Assembly (NCBI GenBank): GCA_018830415.1
Contig: JAHJSJ010000165.1
Coordinates: 1 to 18,874, forward strand
Source of the DNA: Alphaproteobacteria bacterium
Lineage (GTDB): Bacteria > Pseudomonadota > Alphaproteobacteria > Sphingomonadales > Sphingomonadaceae
DNA length: 18,874 bases
Direction of reading: 5' to 3'
Positions 1 through 7,634 of this stretch are shown one piece after another (position 1 is the stretch's first letter; each line of letters starts with the position of its first letter). The position numbers were made by a program, and so were the translations under genes. The notes beneath the pieces are model-generated. The model saw only the letters and a program-made list of their open reading frames with translations, searched no databases and had not been told where the DNA came from.

Positions 1-349
1 AAGTGGACCGCACCCGCCTCCCCATCCTGCGGAGCCGGGACGGCCACGACCTCGCCGGCGGCCGAGATCCAGCAGGGGCGCCACGATCCCAGCCCGGGAT
101 CGGCGAACCGTCGCCGGAGCAGGCCGCTGCGCCGCCCGCGCCTGAGGCGATGATCTGCAACGCAGAATCAGCGCAGGCTCACATCGGGCATAATGCGACG
201 GAGGCGGGAGGGGCCGTAATCCTGAAAGAAAGCGGCGCGCGCACCCTGCGCTGGGGCCCGCCCCGTTCAGCATGGACGATGGATTACCGGCAAGACCGGG
301 TGAACGTGCAATACGACGACCAAATGAAGATAATCGCGATTACCTGCGG
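1..349. other. Left-edge stretch without a supportable gene
   Basis: This GC-rich stretch has open frames on both strands, but none has recognisable domains or a convincing start. A plus frame opening with GTG at 3 and a minus frame running off the left edge are both rich in Arg, Pro and Gly, as expected of chance frames in GC-rich DNA. The minus strand could hold the end of a gene lying outside the window, but I cannot show it. The promoter of the RidA-type gene may lie here; I see no clear hexamers. Confidence 0.4.
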
Positions 350-751
350 ATGAGTGGGCGGCAGTGGGCAACATCGGGTTCGCCGTTTGAAACCACCTTT
401 GGCTTTGCCCGCGCCGTGCGTGAGGGGAACCGGATCATAGTCGCAGGAACCGGCCCGGTCGAACCTGACGGGAGCACGACCCCCGGCGGCGCGGCGGCGC
501 AGGCGGAGCGATGCTGCACCATCATTCGTGCCGCGATTGAGGAACTTGGCGGTTCAGCCGCAGATATCGTGCGAACCCGGATGTTGCTGACCGACCCCGC
601 CGATCAGGACGCGGTTGGCGCGGTGCACGCGCGGTTTTTCGGCGCGGCGCGCCCGGCAGCGACAATGGCCGGGGTTGCGTGGCTATGCCGCCCTGAATGG
701 CGAGTCGAAATTGAGGCTGAGGCGGTGATCGGCGCTAGCCACAGCGTTTGA
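350..751 (+). CDS. RidA family protein (YjgF/YER057c/UK114)
   Basis: The family includes imine/enamine deaminases that clear reactive 2-aminoacrylate-type intermediates, acting as cytosolic trimers. From ATG 350 the product is 133 aa, close to the usual ~130. Seen in the sequence: an N-terminal half with F-A-R-A-V and I-I-V-A-G-T, a central segment G-G-S-A-A-D-I-V-R-T-R, the conserved Arg in A-R-P-A (R101) where the family binds substrate carboxylate, and the closing strand V-E-I-E-A-E-A (residues 119-125). An in-frame ATG at 272 would add 26 non-homologous residues, so I prefer 350, although neither start has a strong ribosome-binding site. The gene lies 117 bases ahead of the valine operon in the same direction; a link to amino-acid breakdown is plausible but inferred. 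Many RidA paralogues lack a proven substrate. Confidence 0.88.
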   Translation: MSGRQWATSGSPFETTFGFARAVREGNRIIVAGTGPVEPDGSTTPGGAAAQAERCCTIIRAAIEELGGSAADIVRTRMLLTDPADQDAVGAVHARFFGAARPAATMAGVAWLCRPEWRVEIEAEAVIGASHSV

Positions 752-868
752 AGTGCAAGCCACAGGCCAACAGATTGCGACAATCGCGCCGCGCCTAGCA
801 AAAATCCGCAAGGCTCTTGCACGGGCCAGACTTTTCTAACCCACGCAACCCAGTTAGAGACCTTGGCC

Positions 869-2014
869 ATGTACGGACAATTTCAGCTCACCGACGATCA
901 GCTCGCCATCCGCGAGGTGGCCCAGCGGTTCACCGCGGACAACATAACGCCCCACGCGGCCGAGTGGGATGAAAAACACATCTTCCCGCGCGAGACGATC
1001 CAGCGCAGCGCCGAACTCGGCTTCGGCGCGATCTATGTCTCCGAACAATCGGGCGGCATCGGACTGGGGCGGCTGGAAGCGGCGTTGATCATGGAGGCGA
1101 TGGCCTATGGCTGTCCGTCGACCAGCGCCTTCATCTCGATCCACAACATGGCATCGTGGATGATTGATCGCTTCGGCGGGGATGCGGTGAAGGCGAAGTA
1201 TCTGCCCCAGCTGATCACGATGGACAAAATCGCCAGCTATTGCCTGACCGAACCTTCCAGCGGATCAGACGCCAGCGCGCTGCGCACCACCGCACGGCGG
1301 GACGGCGACCACTTCGTGCTCAACGGCACCAAGCAGTTCATCTCCGGCGCCGGGCAAAACGAAATCTATGTCGTGATGGTGCGCACCGGAGAGGACGGGC
1401 CGAAGGGTATTTCGTGTGTCGTGATCGAAAAGGACATGCCAGGCGTCAGCTTCGGCGCGAACGAGCGCAAGCTTGGCTGGCACTCGCAGCCGACCGCGCA
1501 GCTGATCCTTGAGGATGTGCGCGTGCCGGTGGAAAACCTCGTCGGCGGCGAGGGCGAAGGCTTCCGCATCGCGATGATGGGGCTGGATGGCGGGCGGCTT
1601 AATATTGGCGCATGCTCGCTCGGCGGGGCGCAGCGGTGCCTTGATGAAGCGATCAAATACACCAAGGAACGCACCCAGTTCGGGCAGGCTGTGGCTGAGT
1701 TTCAGAACACCCAATTCATGCTGGCCGACATGGCGACCGACCTGGAGGCGGCGCGCGCGCTGCTCTATCTTGCGGCGGCCAAGGTAACCGACAACGCGCC
1801 CGACAAGACGCGCTTCTCCGCAATGGCCAAGCGGCTGGCGACCGACAATGGCAGCGCGGTGGTTGACCGTGCGCTGCAACTGTTCGGCGGTTACGGCTAT
1901 TTGCAGGATTACCCGATCGAGCGATTCTGGCGCGACCTGCGGGTGCATTCGATCCTCGAAGGCACCAACCAGATCATGCGCATGGTCGTGGGCCGGGATT
2001 TGCTGCGGCAGTGA
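869..2014 (+). CDS. Acyl-CoA dehydrogenase, probably isobutyryl-CoA dehydrogenase (ACAD8-like)
   Basis: A flavoprotein of 381 aa, the normal family length, predicted to oxidise isobutyryl-CoA to methacrylyl-CoA and pass electrons to ETF. Seen: N-terminal helical domain beginning Q-L-T-D-D-Q; middle beta domain with Y-C-L-T-E-P-S-S-G-S-D at about residues 129-139; and a C-terminal helical domain with R-T-Q-F-G and Q-L-F-G-G-Y-G-Y. The motif L-E-G-T-N-Q-I-M-R near the end supplies the catalytic Glu at about residue 364, the position used in ACAD8 and short-chain enzymes. ATG 869 has AGAGA upstream; a TTG at 863 is less likely. The stop overlaps the next gene by 4 bases. Substrate is inferred from the neighbours, which complete valine catabolism; 2-methylbutyryl-CoA is an alternative. 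Confidence 0.92.
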   Translation: MYGQFQLTDDQLAIREVAQRFTADNITPHAAEWDEKHIFPRETIQRSAELGFGAIYVSEQSGGIGLGRLEAALIMEAMAYGCPSTSAFISIHNMASWMIDRFGGDAVKAKYLPQLITMDKIASYCLTEPSSGSDASALRTTARRDGDHFVLNGTKQFISGAGQNEIYVVMVRTGEDGPKGISCVVIEKDMPGVSFGANERKLGWHSQPTAQLILEDVRVPVENLVGGEGEGFRIAMMGLDGGRLNIGACSLGGAQRCLDEAIKYTKERTQFGQAVAEFQNTQFMLADMATDLEAARALLYLAAAKVTDNAPDKTRFSAMAKRLATDNGSAVVDRALQLFGGYGYLQDYPIERFWRDLRVHSILEGTNQIMRMVVGRDLLRQ

Positions 2015-2412
2015 CCGGCCCGGCTCTATTCATGGTGACAGTCGTCGTTCCCGACATGGACGACGCCATTGCGCACTACACCCGCGACTGGGGCTTTTCG
2101 CTGTGGCGTGAAGACCGGCACGAATCGGGGCATCGTTGGGTCGAGATCGCCACGGGTGATTGCGGGCTGCGCCTGCGATTGGTGGAGGCATCGGATGATG
2201 CACAGTTGGCCGCTGTAGGAAGACAGGTCGGCAGCCGCGTTGCATTTTTCCTGCGCAGCCAGAACCTTGATATGGATATATCCAGAATCATGGCAGGCGG
2301 CGTCACCATACTCGAACCGGAGCGGGACGAGGCGTATGGCCGGGTCGTCGTGCTCGCTGACAAGTTTGGCAATCGCTGGGACCTGATCGAACCGAAAGTT
2401 ATGTCGCGATGA
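2011..2412 (+). CDS. VOC-fold (glyoxalase/bleomycin-resistance type) protein
   Basis: A 133-aa single-domain protein with the paired beta-alpha-beta-beta-beta layout of vicinal-oxygen-chelate proteins. Seen: an opening strand F-M-V-T-V-V-V-P-D-M-D-D-A-I-A-H-Y, a G-F-S-L strand, a second module with V-A-F-F-L and the closing D-K-F-G-N-R-W-D-L-I-E-P, whose Glu sits where the family has its last metal ligand. The first-strand His usually found in metal-dependent members is absent (T-V-V-V-P), so classic metal catalysis is doubtful. It starts with GTG 2011 inside the stop of the dehydrogenase gene, and its own stop overlaps the next ATG, so it is translationally coupled within the valine operon. 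ATG 2032 is an alternative start. Function unknown; an epimerase or protective role would be a guess. Confidence 0.8.
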   Translation: MTGPALFMVTVVVPDMDDAIAHYTRDWGFSLWREDRHESGHRWVEIATGDCGLRLRLVEASDDAQLAAVGRQVGSRVAFFLRSQNLDMDISRIMAGGVTILEPERDEAYGRVVVLADKFGNRWDLIEPKVMSR

Positions 2413-3467
2413 CCGATGACGTGTTGATCTCCACCAATGGCCCGATTGGTCATATCAGCCTCAACCGGCCCAAGGCGCTGCACGCGCTGACGCTGGCAAT
2501 GTGCCATGCGATGAGCGCAGGCCTGACCGCCTGGGCAAAGGATGACGCGGTGAAGGCGGTAATCATCGATCACAACGAAGGCCGGGGTTTCTGCGCAGGC
2601 GGCGACATCGCATTTCTGCGCGATTCGGCGCTTAACGATGGCGGGATGGGCGGGCGCAAGTTCTTCCATGACGAATATCAGCTTAACTATCAGATGTTCA
2701 CATACTCCAAGCCGATTGTCGCATTCATGGATGGCATCACGATGGGTGGCGGCGTGGGGATTTCCCAGCCTGCCAAGTTCCGGGTGGCGACCGAAAACAC
2801 CCGCTTTGCCATGCCCGAAACCGGGATCGGGTTGTTCCCGGACGTGGGCGGCGGCTGGTATCTTTCGCGGATCGGGCGGCGAATTGGGCAGTTCCTCGCA
2901 CTCACCGGCGCGCGGCTTGACGGGGCCGAATGCCTGTGGACGGGCCTCGCCACGCATTATGTACCGGACGAAATGCTCGAAGACCTGAAGGCGCGCATCC
3001 ATGATCACCCGGATCGGATCGCAGGAATCCTGTCCGAACCCGTCGGCACCCCGCCCAAGGCACGGATCGAGGCGAACGCTGACAGGATCGCCAGGCATTT
3101 CGCCTCTGACCGTTACGAAGACATTCTCTCCAGTCTTGAAGCCGCCGCCGAGGCAGGCGACGACTGGGCGATGAAGGAACGCGACACGCTCGGCACCAAA
3201 AGCCCGCAGACCTGCAAGGTCGCGCTGCGGCAATTGGCGACAAGCGCGGCACTGACTGACTTTGCCGACAATATGCGGATGGAATACCGCATCGCCAGCC
3301 GCGTGCTGACCCGCCCCGATTTTGCCGAAGGCGTGCGCGCGGTTATCTCCGACAAGACCAATGATCCCAAATGGGATCCGGCAACGCCCGAGGAGGTGAC
3401 CGGGGAATTGCTCGACGCAATCTTCGCGCCCCTGCCTGCCGATGAAGAATGGAAGCCGCTCAACTGA
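2409..3467 (+). CDS. 3-hydroxyisobutyryl-CoA hydrolase (HIBCH-type crotonase)
   Basis: Hydrolyses 3-hydroxyisobutyryl-CoA to free 3-hydroxyisobutyrate, releasing the carbon skeleton from CoA in valine breakdown. The 352-aa length fits hydrolases rather than the ~260-aa hydratases. Seen: oxyanion-hole segment G-F-C-A-G-G-D at residues 60-66, second loop M-G-G-G-V-G-I-S at 112-119, and the diagnostic A-M-P-E-T-G-I-G-L-F-P-D-V-G-G-G at 134-149. E137 and D145 are eight residues apart, like the catalytic pair reported in human HIBCH (E169 and D177). The C-terminal ~150 residues carry the extra domain of this subfamily, ending F-A-E-G-V-R-A-V-I-S-D-K. The start overlaps the VOC gene stop (ATGA). 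Cytosolic. Confidence 0.93.
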   Translation: MTDDVLISTNGPIGHISLNRPKALHALTLAMCHAMSAGLTAWAKDDAVKAVIIDHNEGRGFCAGGDIAFLRDSALNDGGMGGRKFFHDEYQLNYQMFTYSKPIVAFMDGITMGGGVGISQPAKFRVATENTRFAMPETGIGLFPDVGGGWYLSRIGRRIGQFLALTGARLDGAECLWTGLATHYVPDEMLEDLKARIHDHPDRIAGILSEPVGTPPKARIEANADRIARHFASDRYEDILSSLEAAAEAGDDWAMKERDTLGTKSPQTCKVALRQLATSAALTDFADNMRMEYRIASRVLTRPDFAEGVRAVISDKTNDPKWDPATPEEVTGELLDAIFAPLPADEEWKPLN

Positions 3468-3490
3468 GAGTTTTGCGGGTTGCTCCCTTC

Positions 3491-3573
3491 GTCGTTGCGA
3501 ACGAAGCGAAGCAATCCGGAGCGCATCGCGCGACGGCTCTGGATTGCCGCGTCGCCTCGCTCCTCGCAATGAC
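3491..3573. repeat. Intergenic palindromic repeat, copy 1
   Basis: The left arm starts GTCGTTGCGAACGAAGCGAA and ends GCAATCC; the right arm runs GGATTGCCGCG... to CTCGCAATGAC. The arms pair imperfectly around a ~23-base centre. It fills the gap between the hydrolase and hydratase genes and would form a stem-loop in the operon mRNA. A second copy lies at 4399-4499. Repeats of this type are, to my knowledge, common between genes in sphingomonads and some other bacteria. Confidence 0.8.
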
Positions 3574-3590
3574 GGATAATGGAGTATTGA

Positions 3591-4385
3591 ATGACCTACG
3601 AAACCATCACCGCCGAAGCCAATGCGCAGGGCCACAAGGGCGTCACGCTGCTGACGATCAACCGTCCGCAGGCGCTGAACGCGCTCAATTCCAAGGTGCT
3701 GGAAGAACTGATCGCCGCCTTCTCCGCCTATCAGGCAGATGCAACGCAGCTTTGCGCGATCCTGACCGGCAGCGGTGACAAGGCGTTTGCGGCGGGCGCG
3801 GACATCAAGGAAATGAGCGAGAAACCGGCCGCCGACTTCTACCTCGACGACTTTTTTAGCCCCTGGACGGCGGAGATCGTCAAGAAGACCCGCAAGCCCT
3901 GGATCGCCGCGGTGAACGGCTTTGCGCTGGGCGGTGGGTGCGAATTGGCGATGATGGCGGATTTCATCATCGCGTCGGGCAAGGCGAAGTTCGGCCAGCC
4001 TGAAATCAAGCTGGGCGTGGCCCCCGGTATGGGCGGCAGCCAGCGGCTAACCCGCGCCATCGGCAAGTCGAAGTCGATGGAAATGTGCCTGACGGGCCGG
4101 ATGATGGCCGCTGAAGAGGCCGAGCGCAGCAATCTGGTCGCGCGCGTTGTGCCGCATGAGGAGCTTATTGCCGAGGCGCTAAAAACCGCCGCGACTATCG
4201 CCGCGATGCCGCCGATGGCGGTGATCGCCAACAAGGAAATGGTGAACACGGCGTTTGAAATGACGCTGGATCAGGGGTTGATCGTGGAGCGCCGGATATT
4301 CCAGATTCTGACTGCGAGCGAGGACAAGGCCGAGGGCATGGCCGCGTTCATCGAGAAGCGCGAGGGGCAGTGGAAGGGGCGGTGA
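3591..4385 (+). CDS. Enoyl-CoA hydratase (crotonase), probably acting on methacrylyl-CoA
   Basis: A 264-aa short-chain enoyl-CoA hydratase, expected to add water to methacrylyl-CoA and give 3-hydroxyisobutyryl-CoA, the substrate of the hydrolase just upstream. Seen: N-R-P-Q-A-L-N-A-L near residues 24-32, oxyanion segment A-F-A-A-G-A-D-I-K-E-M at 65-75, second oxyanion loop A-L-G-G-G-C-E-L at 112-119, and F-G-Q-P-E-I-K-L-G at 134-142. Glu118 and Glu138 lie 20 residues apart, matching the two catalytic Glu residues of rat mitochondrial hydratase (144 and 164). ATG 3591 follows a GGAG at about 3581. The 123-base gap upstream is largely a palindromic repeat. General short-chain substrates such as crotonyl-CoA are also likely. 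Confidence 0.93.
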   Translation: MTYETITAEANAQGHKGVTLLTINRPQALNALNSKVLEELIAAFSAYQADATQLCAILTGSGDKAFAAGADIKEMSEKPAADFYLDDFFSPWTAEIVKKTRKPWIAAVNGFALGGGCELAMMADFIIASGKAKFGQPEIKLGVAPGMGGSQRLTRAIGKSKSMEMCLTGRMMAAEEAERSNLVARVVPHEELIAEALKTAATIAAMPPMAVIANKEMVNTAFEMTLDQGLIVERRIFQILTASEDKAEGMAAFIEKREGQWKGR

Positions 4386-4398
4386 TCCTGCCAAAACT

Positions 4399-4499
4399 CG
4401 TCATTGCGAGGAACGCAGTGACGAAGCAATCCATCGACCGACAGTTCGATGACGAAGGGCGATGGATTGCCGCGCGACCTTCGGTCGCTCGCAATGACG
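4399..4499. repeat. Intergenic palindromic repeat, copy 2
   Basis: The outer arms are CGTCATTGCGAG (from 4399) and its exact complement CTCGCAATGACG (ending 4499). Inner arms AAGCAATCCATCG and CGATGGATTGC also pair. The centre differs from copy 1 (3491-3573), while the arm ends are shared. It lies between the hydratase and dehydrogenase genes and ends just before the latter's ribosome-binding site, so the RNA hairpin could affect transcript stability or coupling. Confidence 0.85.
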
Positions 4500-4512
4500 A
4501 ACGGAGAGTAAC

Positions 4513-5379
4513 ATGAAAATCGCCTTTATCGGACTCGGCAACATGGGCGGCGGGATGGCCGCCAATCTGGTCAAGGCAGGCCATGAAGTCCGCGCCTTTG
4601 ATCTGGCAGAACCCGCGCTCGCCGCCGCACGCGAGGCTGGATGCACAACGTTCGCTACGGCCAAGGAAGCCTGCGCAGGCGCCGAAGCGGTCGTTTCGAT
4701 GCTGCCCAACGGGCAGATAGTCAAACAAGTCTATTGGGACGACGTGATCGGCCACGCTCCCGAAGGCGCGATCCTGCTCGATTGCTCGACCATCGACGTC
4801 GCCACCGCGCGCGAGGTGATTTCGGTGACGGAGCAGCACGGCTACCAGATGGTCGATGCGCCGGTGTCAGGCGGTATCGCGGCAGCAAATGTCGGCACGC
4901 TGACCTTCATGGTCGGCGGCACGGAAGAAGCCTTCGCCCGCGCCCAACCGATCCTCGCCGCAATGGGCAAGGCGGTGATCCACGCGGGCGATGCGGGCAA
5001 CGGACAGGCGGCCAAAATCTGCAACAACATGCTGCTGGCGATCCACATGATCGGCACCTGCGAGGCCTTTGCGATGGCCGAAAAGCTGGGGCTGGACGCG
5101 CAGACTTTCTACGACATTTCGAGTGTTTCATCCGGGCAGAACTGGTCGATGACGTCTTACTGCCCCGTCCCCGGCGTCGGCCCGGTCACGCCTGCTGATA
5201 ACGACTATCAGGGCGGGTTCGCCGCCGGACTGATGCTGAAAGACCTGCGGCTGGCGATGGAGGCGGCGAAGGCGGCAGGCGCCAGGGTTGAACTCGGCGA
5301 ACACGCCCGCGCAATCTACGAAGCCTTTGCCAAGGACAATGCCGGGGTCGATTTTTCAGGGATCATCCGCACGCTGTAA
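4513..5379 (+). CDS. mmsB: 3-hydroxyisobutyrate dehydrogenase
   Basis: NAD-dependent oxidation of 3-hydroxyisobutyrate to methylmalonate semialdehyde, the step after the hydrolase in valine catabolism. The 288-aa length is typical. Seen: Rossmann start I-A-F-I-G-L-G-N-M-G-G-G-M at residues 3-15, family signature D-A-P-V-S-G-G at 115-121 followed by G-T-L-T-F-M-V-G-G, and G-N-G-Q-A-A-K-I-C-N-N-M with the catalytic Lys168. The C-terminal helical domain includes N-W-S-M and D-Y-Q-G-G-F, which separates it from close relatives such as tartronate semialdehyde reductase. ATG 4513 has a good GGAGAG about 5 bases upstream. It is the last gene of the operon here; methylmalonate-semialdehyde dehydrogenase (mmsA), which would follow in the pathway, is not in the window. 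Confidence 0.94.
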   Translation: MKIAFIGLGNMGGGMAANLVKAGHEVRAFDLAEPALAAAREAGCTTFATAKEACAGAEAVVSMLPNGQIVKQVYWDDVIGHAPEGAILLDCSTIDVATAREVISVTEQHGYQMVDAPVSGGIAAANVGTLTFMVGGTEEAFARAQPILAAMGKAVIHAGDAGNGQAAKICNNMLLAIHMIGTCEAFAMAEKLGLDAQTFYDISSVSSGQNWSMTSYCPVPGVGPVTPADNDYQGGFAAGLMLKDLRLAMEAAKAAGARVELGEHARAIYEAFAKDNAGVDFSGIIRTL

Positions 5380-5405
5380 TGCGCTGGTCGGCACTGCTAC
5401 CGAAA

Positions 5406-6128
5406 TCAGGGGCAGTGGCCCTCTGAAACGATTTTCAGCCAGTCTGCAACCTGCTCGTCACTCCGCTGAAGTGCCTCGATGGTCTGTGCGATCACGTCGC
5501 AGTCAAACCGGGCGCCGCGTTTTATCGCAGCACCTGCAATTTCGCTGAAAGTGCTGGGCGGCAAGACCCGCATTCCGCGCCGCAGGAAGGTGTCGTTCCA
5601 GCGGTCTGTACCGCTGACGATGTCGATCAGGGTGCGCTGCCCCGCACCGCCCGCCTCGCCGAGTACCGCCGGCCCCAGCTCTTGCAGCAATGTGTCGGGC
5701 GTAGATGCCTTAAGGAACAGCGCCGCATAGCGCCGCGCCGCTTCAGCTTCATCACCGGCTGCAAGCGCGAGGCGCAACACCGTTTCCTGGGCCGCTGGCT
5801 CGCGCCAGCCCCGCTGACCGGCGATTTGAATCGTGACACCGGCTTCCTCGAACAGGCCTGCCTTGGTCTGAGCCACAGCCAGCAAGGTCAGGTTTTCAGC
5901 CGGGATCGGGCGTCGGCGAACCAGCCTTTTCGCCTCTTCAAGCGCAAGCGCGGGATCACTGCCCTCGATTGCGCGCGCGGCCACCACGGCCTGCGCCGAA
6001 CTGCGCAGCGTTCCCGGCACCGCAGATGCCAGCGCCGACGTGGTCGCTGCCTGCCTGTCGATCTGGACAAAGGTGGTGATCAGCGCGAGCGCAAACAGCG
6101 CGGCGAACCATGCCATTCTGGCAATCAT
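5406..6128 (-). CDS. Membrane-anchored protein of unknown function, possibly TPR-like
   Basis: A 240-aa product not assigned to a named family. Seen: one N-terminal hydrophobic segment (about residues 4-21, W-F-A-A-L-F-A-L-A-L-I), then a soluble, Ala- and Leu-rich helical region. Helix pairs such as A-L-E-E-A-K-R-L-V-R-R-R-P and T-L-L-A-V-A-Q-T-K-A-G-L-F-E-E-A resemble tetratricopeptide repeats. The C-terminal part contains W-N-D-T-F and two Cys. I expect a single-pass inner-membrane protein with a periplasmic helical domain. Its ATG overlaps the stop of the upstream minus-strand membrane gene (ATGA), so the two were co-expressed; a role in surface polysaccharide export or assembly is an inference from that neighbour. 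It converges with mmsB, 26 bases apart. Confidence 0.75.
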   Translation of the reverse strand: MIARMAWFAALFALALITTFVQIDRQAATTSALASAVPGTLRSSAQAVVAARAIEGSDPALALEEAKRLVRRRPIPAENLTLLAVAQTKAGLFEEAGVTIQIAGQRGWREPAAQETVLRLALAAGDEAEAARRYAALFLKASTPDTLLQELGPAVLGEAGGAGQRTLIDIVSGTDRWNDTFLRRGMRVLPPSTFSEIAGAAIKRGARFDCDVIAQTIEALQRSDEQVADWLKIVSEGHCP

Positions 6129-6232
6129 GGCCGCGCTCTCCCCTGATCATCGGCGGTGCGCGCCAGCATCAGCAAGGCGAAACCCGCCAATGCAAGCAAG
6201 GTCTGGCTTCGCAGGGGGTAGTCGGTAAGTGA
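6125..6232 (-). pseudogene. 3' remnant of a membrane protein, probably O-antigen ligase/polymerase (Wzy/WaaL type)
   Basis: Read on the minus strand, about 35 codons survive: S-L-T-D-Y-P-L-R-S-Q-T-L-L-A-L, a hydrophobic helix A-G-F-A-L-L-M-L-A, then a short polar tail ending at a TGA that overlaps the next ATG. A D-Y-P-L-R segment before the last transmembrane helix is, from memory, typical of O-antigen ligase family proteins in sphingomonads. All upstream coding sequence is replaced by integrase sequence at about 6227-6235, so this is a truncated gene. The family assignment rests on a short motif and would need a homology search. Confidence 0.6.
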
Positions 6233-7095
6233 TTGTGGTCAAGATCATGCGCGACATCATGGCGGGCAGGTCAAGGATCGTGGTCAAGACAAAGAAGCTG
6301 CGTGGCAAGTCTATCGTGAAGGGCGGACCTGGGACTGCTACCCGAACGCTGGGCCTGATTGGTGGGATACTGACTTATGCCATCGACCTCGGTATAATCG
6401 ACCGGAACCCCGCTCACGGGATCAAAAAGCCAAAGTACAAGGTACGAGATCGACGCCTGACAGAAGCCGAATATCGCATTCTCGGGAAGATCCTGGCCGA
6501 TGCGAACGCAGCGGGCAAATGTCGGCGGACTACGGAAATCGTCAGACAGATTGCACTCACGGGCTGTCGGCGGAGTGAGATCATCAATCTCAAATGGTGC
6601 GACGTCGATATAGAGGGCAGTTGCCTGCGGCTTTCAGAAAGTAAGGAAGGCCGGTCCATCCGGCCGATAGGCTTGCCGGTTGTCGAGTTCCTTGAGGCTG
6701 AACGCGAGGCGACGCTCGGCAGCTATGTCTTTCCGGGATATGGTCTGGATACAGCTTTCGGAGGGTTCCCGCGTCAGTGGCAGATCCTTTTCGCTGGCAC
6801 TCCTCTGGAAGGGCTCACCGCTCACGTCCTCAGACACAGTTTCGCAAGCATCGGCAATGATCTGGGATTTACTGAGGTGACGATTGCAGCTTTGCTGGGG
6901 CATGCCAAGGGCACCATCACCAGCAGATACATTCACGTACTGGACGCTACCCTAGTGACGGCGGCCGACATGATCGCTGGTTATGTCAACGCTTTGCTCG
7001 AGGGCAACCGCTTCGAACGAGGCTCTTATGCGCTTGATCGCGCAGCACGAAAAATCGCGATGGGAGAGTTCATTGAAACGAGAGGGGTGGGGTGA
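6229..7095 (+). CDS. Tyrosine recombinase/integrase, N-terminally truncated
   Basis: A 288-aa frame containing part of the core-binding domain (G-G-P-G-T-A-T-R-T-L-G-L-I-G-G at about 32-46) and an entire catalytic domain. Catalytic residues seen: Arg114 in T-G-C-R-R-S-E, Lys139 in S-K-E-G-R, His199-x-x-Arg202 in H-V-L-R-H-S-F-A-S, His225 in L-L-G-H-A and Tyr234 in S-R-Y-I-H-V. Phage and island integrases of this type are usually about 400 aa, so roughly 110-130 residues, including the arm-binding domain, are missing. An in-frame TAA at 6226-6228 stands directly before the GTG start and the upstream DNA belongs to another gene. The protein, if made, probably cannot recombine normally. It marks the left side of an accessory region. 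Confidence 0.85.
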   Translation: MIVVKIMRDIMAGRSRIVVKTKKLRGKSIVKGGPGTATRTLGLIGGILTYAIDLGIIDRNPAHGIKKPKYKVRDRRLTEAEYRILGKILADANAAGKCRRTTEIVRQIALTGCRRSEIINLKWCDVDIEGSCLRLSESKEGRSIRPIGLPVVEFLEAEREATLGSYVFPGYGLDTAFGGFPRQWQILFAGTPLEGLTAHVLRHSFASIGNDLGFTEVTIAALLGHAKGTITSRYIHVLDATLVTAADMIAGYVNALLEGNRFERGSYALDRAARKIAMGEFIETRGVG

Positions 7096-7232
7096 TCCAG
7101 ATTGGTCGAATCTCGAAGATTACAGCCCTTGACAGCATGTGGATGAATCTGTGGACGACACTGTCTTTCAAGAACCGAATGACTCGGTCATCGGGAACCG
7201 GTAGTTTGTACTACTGGGAAGCAAATCGCTAA
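7092..7232 (+). CDS. Possible 46-aa ORF coupled to the integrase
   Basis: A GTG at 7092 overlaps the integrase stop (GTGA) and opens a 46-codon frame ending at TAA 7230. The product is Trp-rich (W-M-N-L-W-T-T-L) with no recognised domain. The 4-base overlap is the only positive evidence; it may be a chance frame or the tail of a decayed gene. An imperfect palindrome at 7175-7194 lies inside it. Confidence 0.2.
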   Translation: MIQIGRISKITALDSMWMNLWTTLSFKNRMTRSSGTGSLYYWEANR

Positions 7233-7634
7233 TTGAAATTATGAATTCATATGCTGATTTTAGCACTTTACAATTCTAACGAAAAAATCCTTTGGTTTTT
7301 CGCTAAAACTAGGTTGTTTCGATGTCCGCTGCGGACCCCAGCGATCCAAAAGCTACCATTCGCCTTTGGCCTAGTCCGAGTCATAGAGCATGTAGACTCC
7401 TACCGCTCGGATTTTGATCTTCTGTTCCTTGCCTTTGACAACCGGGATTAGTTTAACTCAGCCGCCAAACTTTCCAAGAAGGCGGGGGACCACCTCACAC
7501 ATGCAAGCCGCGCAGTGGGGAGGTTAAATCGGCCATGCGAGAGGTAAACGGGTCCGCGCGTTCTGTTACCCGCTCGACTTCAAGGAAGGGGCGTGAGATG
7601 GGAGTCACGGGTCGCTTGGTGACGGAGTTCTTCG
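7233..7634. other. Intergenic stretch, AT-richer at its start, no confident gene
   Basis: The first ~100 bases are clearly AT-richer than the flanks. A short perfect inverted repeat GTCCGC-T-GCGGAC lies at 7324-7336. A 44-codon frame from ATG 7535, with GGGGAGG about 12 bases upstream, overlaps the next small ORF by 35 bases and may be a chance frame. No tRNA or terminator was found. Confidence 0.4.

Noticed and set aside
3..353. 116-codon plus frame at the left edge
   Set aside because: Low-complexity Arg/Pro/Ala content, GTG start at the edge, and overlap with the RidA start; nothing supports coding.
1265..1948. Long minus-strand frame opposite the acyl-CoA dehydrogenase
   Set aside because: Shadow of a well-supported coding frame, with no recognisable motif.
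2076..3635. A 519-codon minus-strand frame opposite the hydrolase gene
   Set aside because: It is antisense to a gene with clear catalytic motifs, is rich in His, Arg and Gly, and shows no domain; long antisense frames are expected in GC-rich DNA.
6100..6260. tRNA gene or attachment site beside the integrase
   Set aside because: No tRNA-like cloverleaf or T-arm sequence is seen, and the integrase itself is cut at this junction, so no intact attachment site can be placed here.
7324..7336. GTCCGC-T-GCGGAC inverted repeat
   Set aside because: Short, GC-rich and not linked to a clear promoter or gene start; too weak alone to call an operator.
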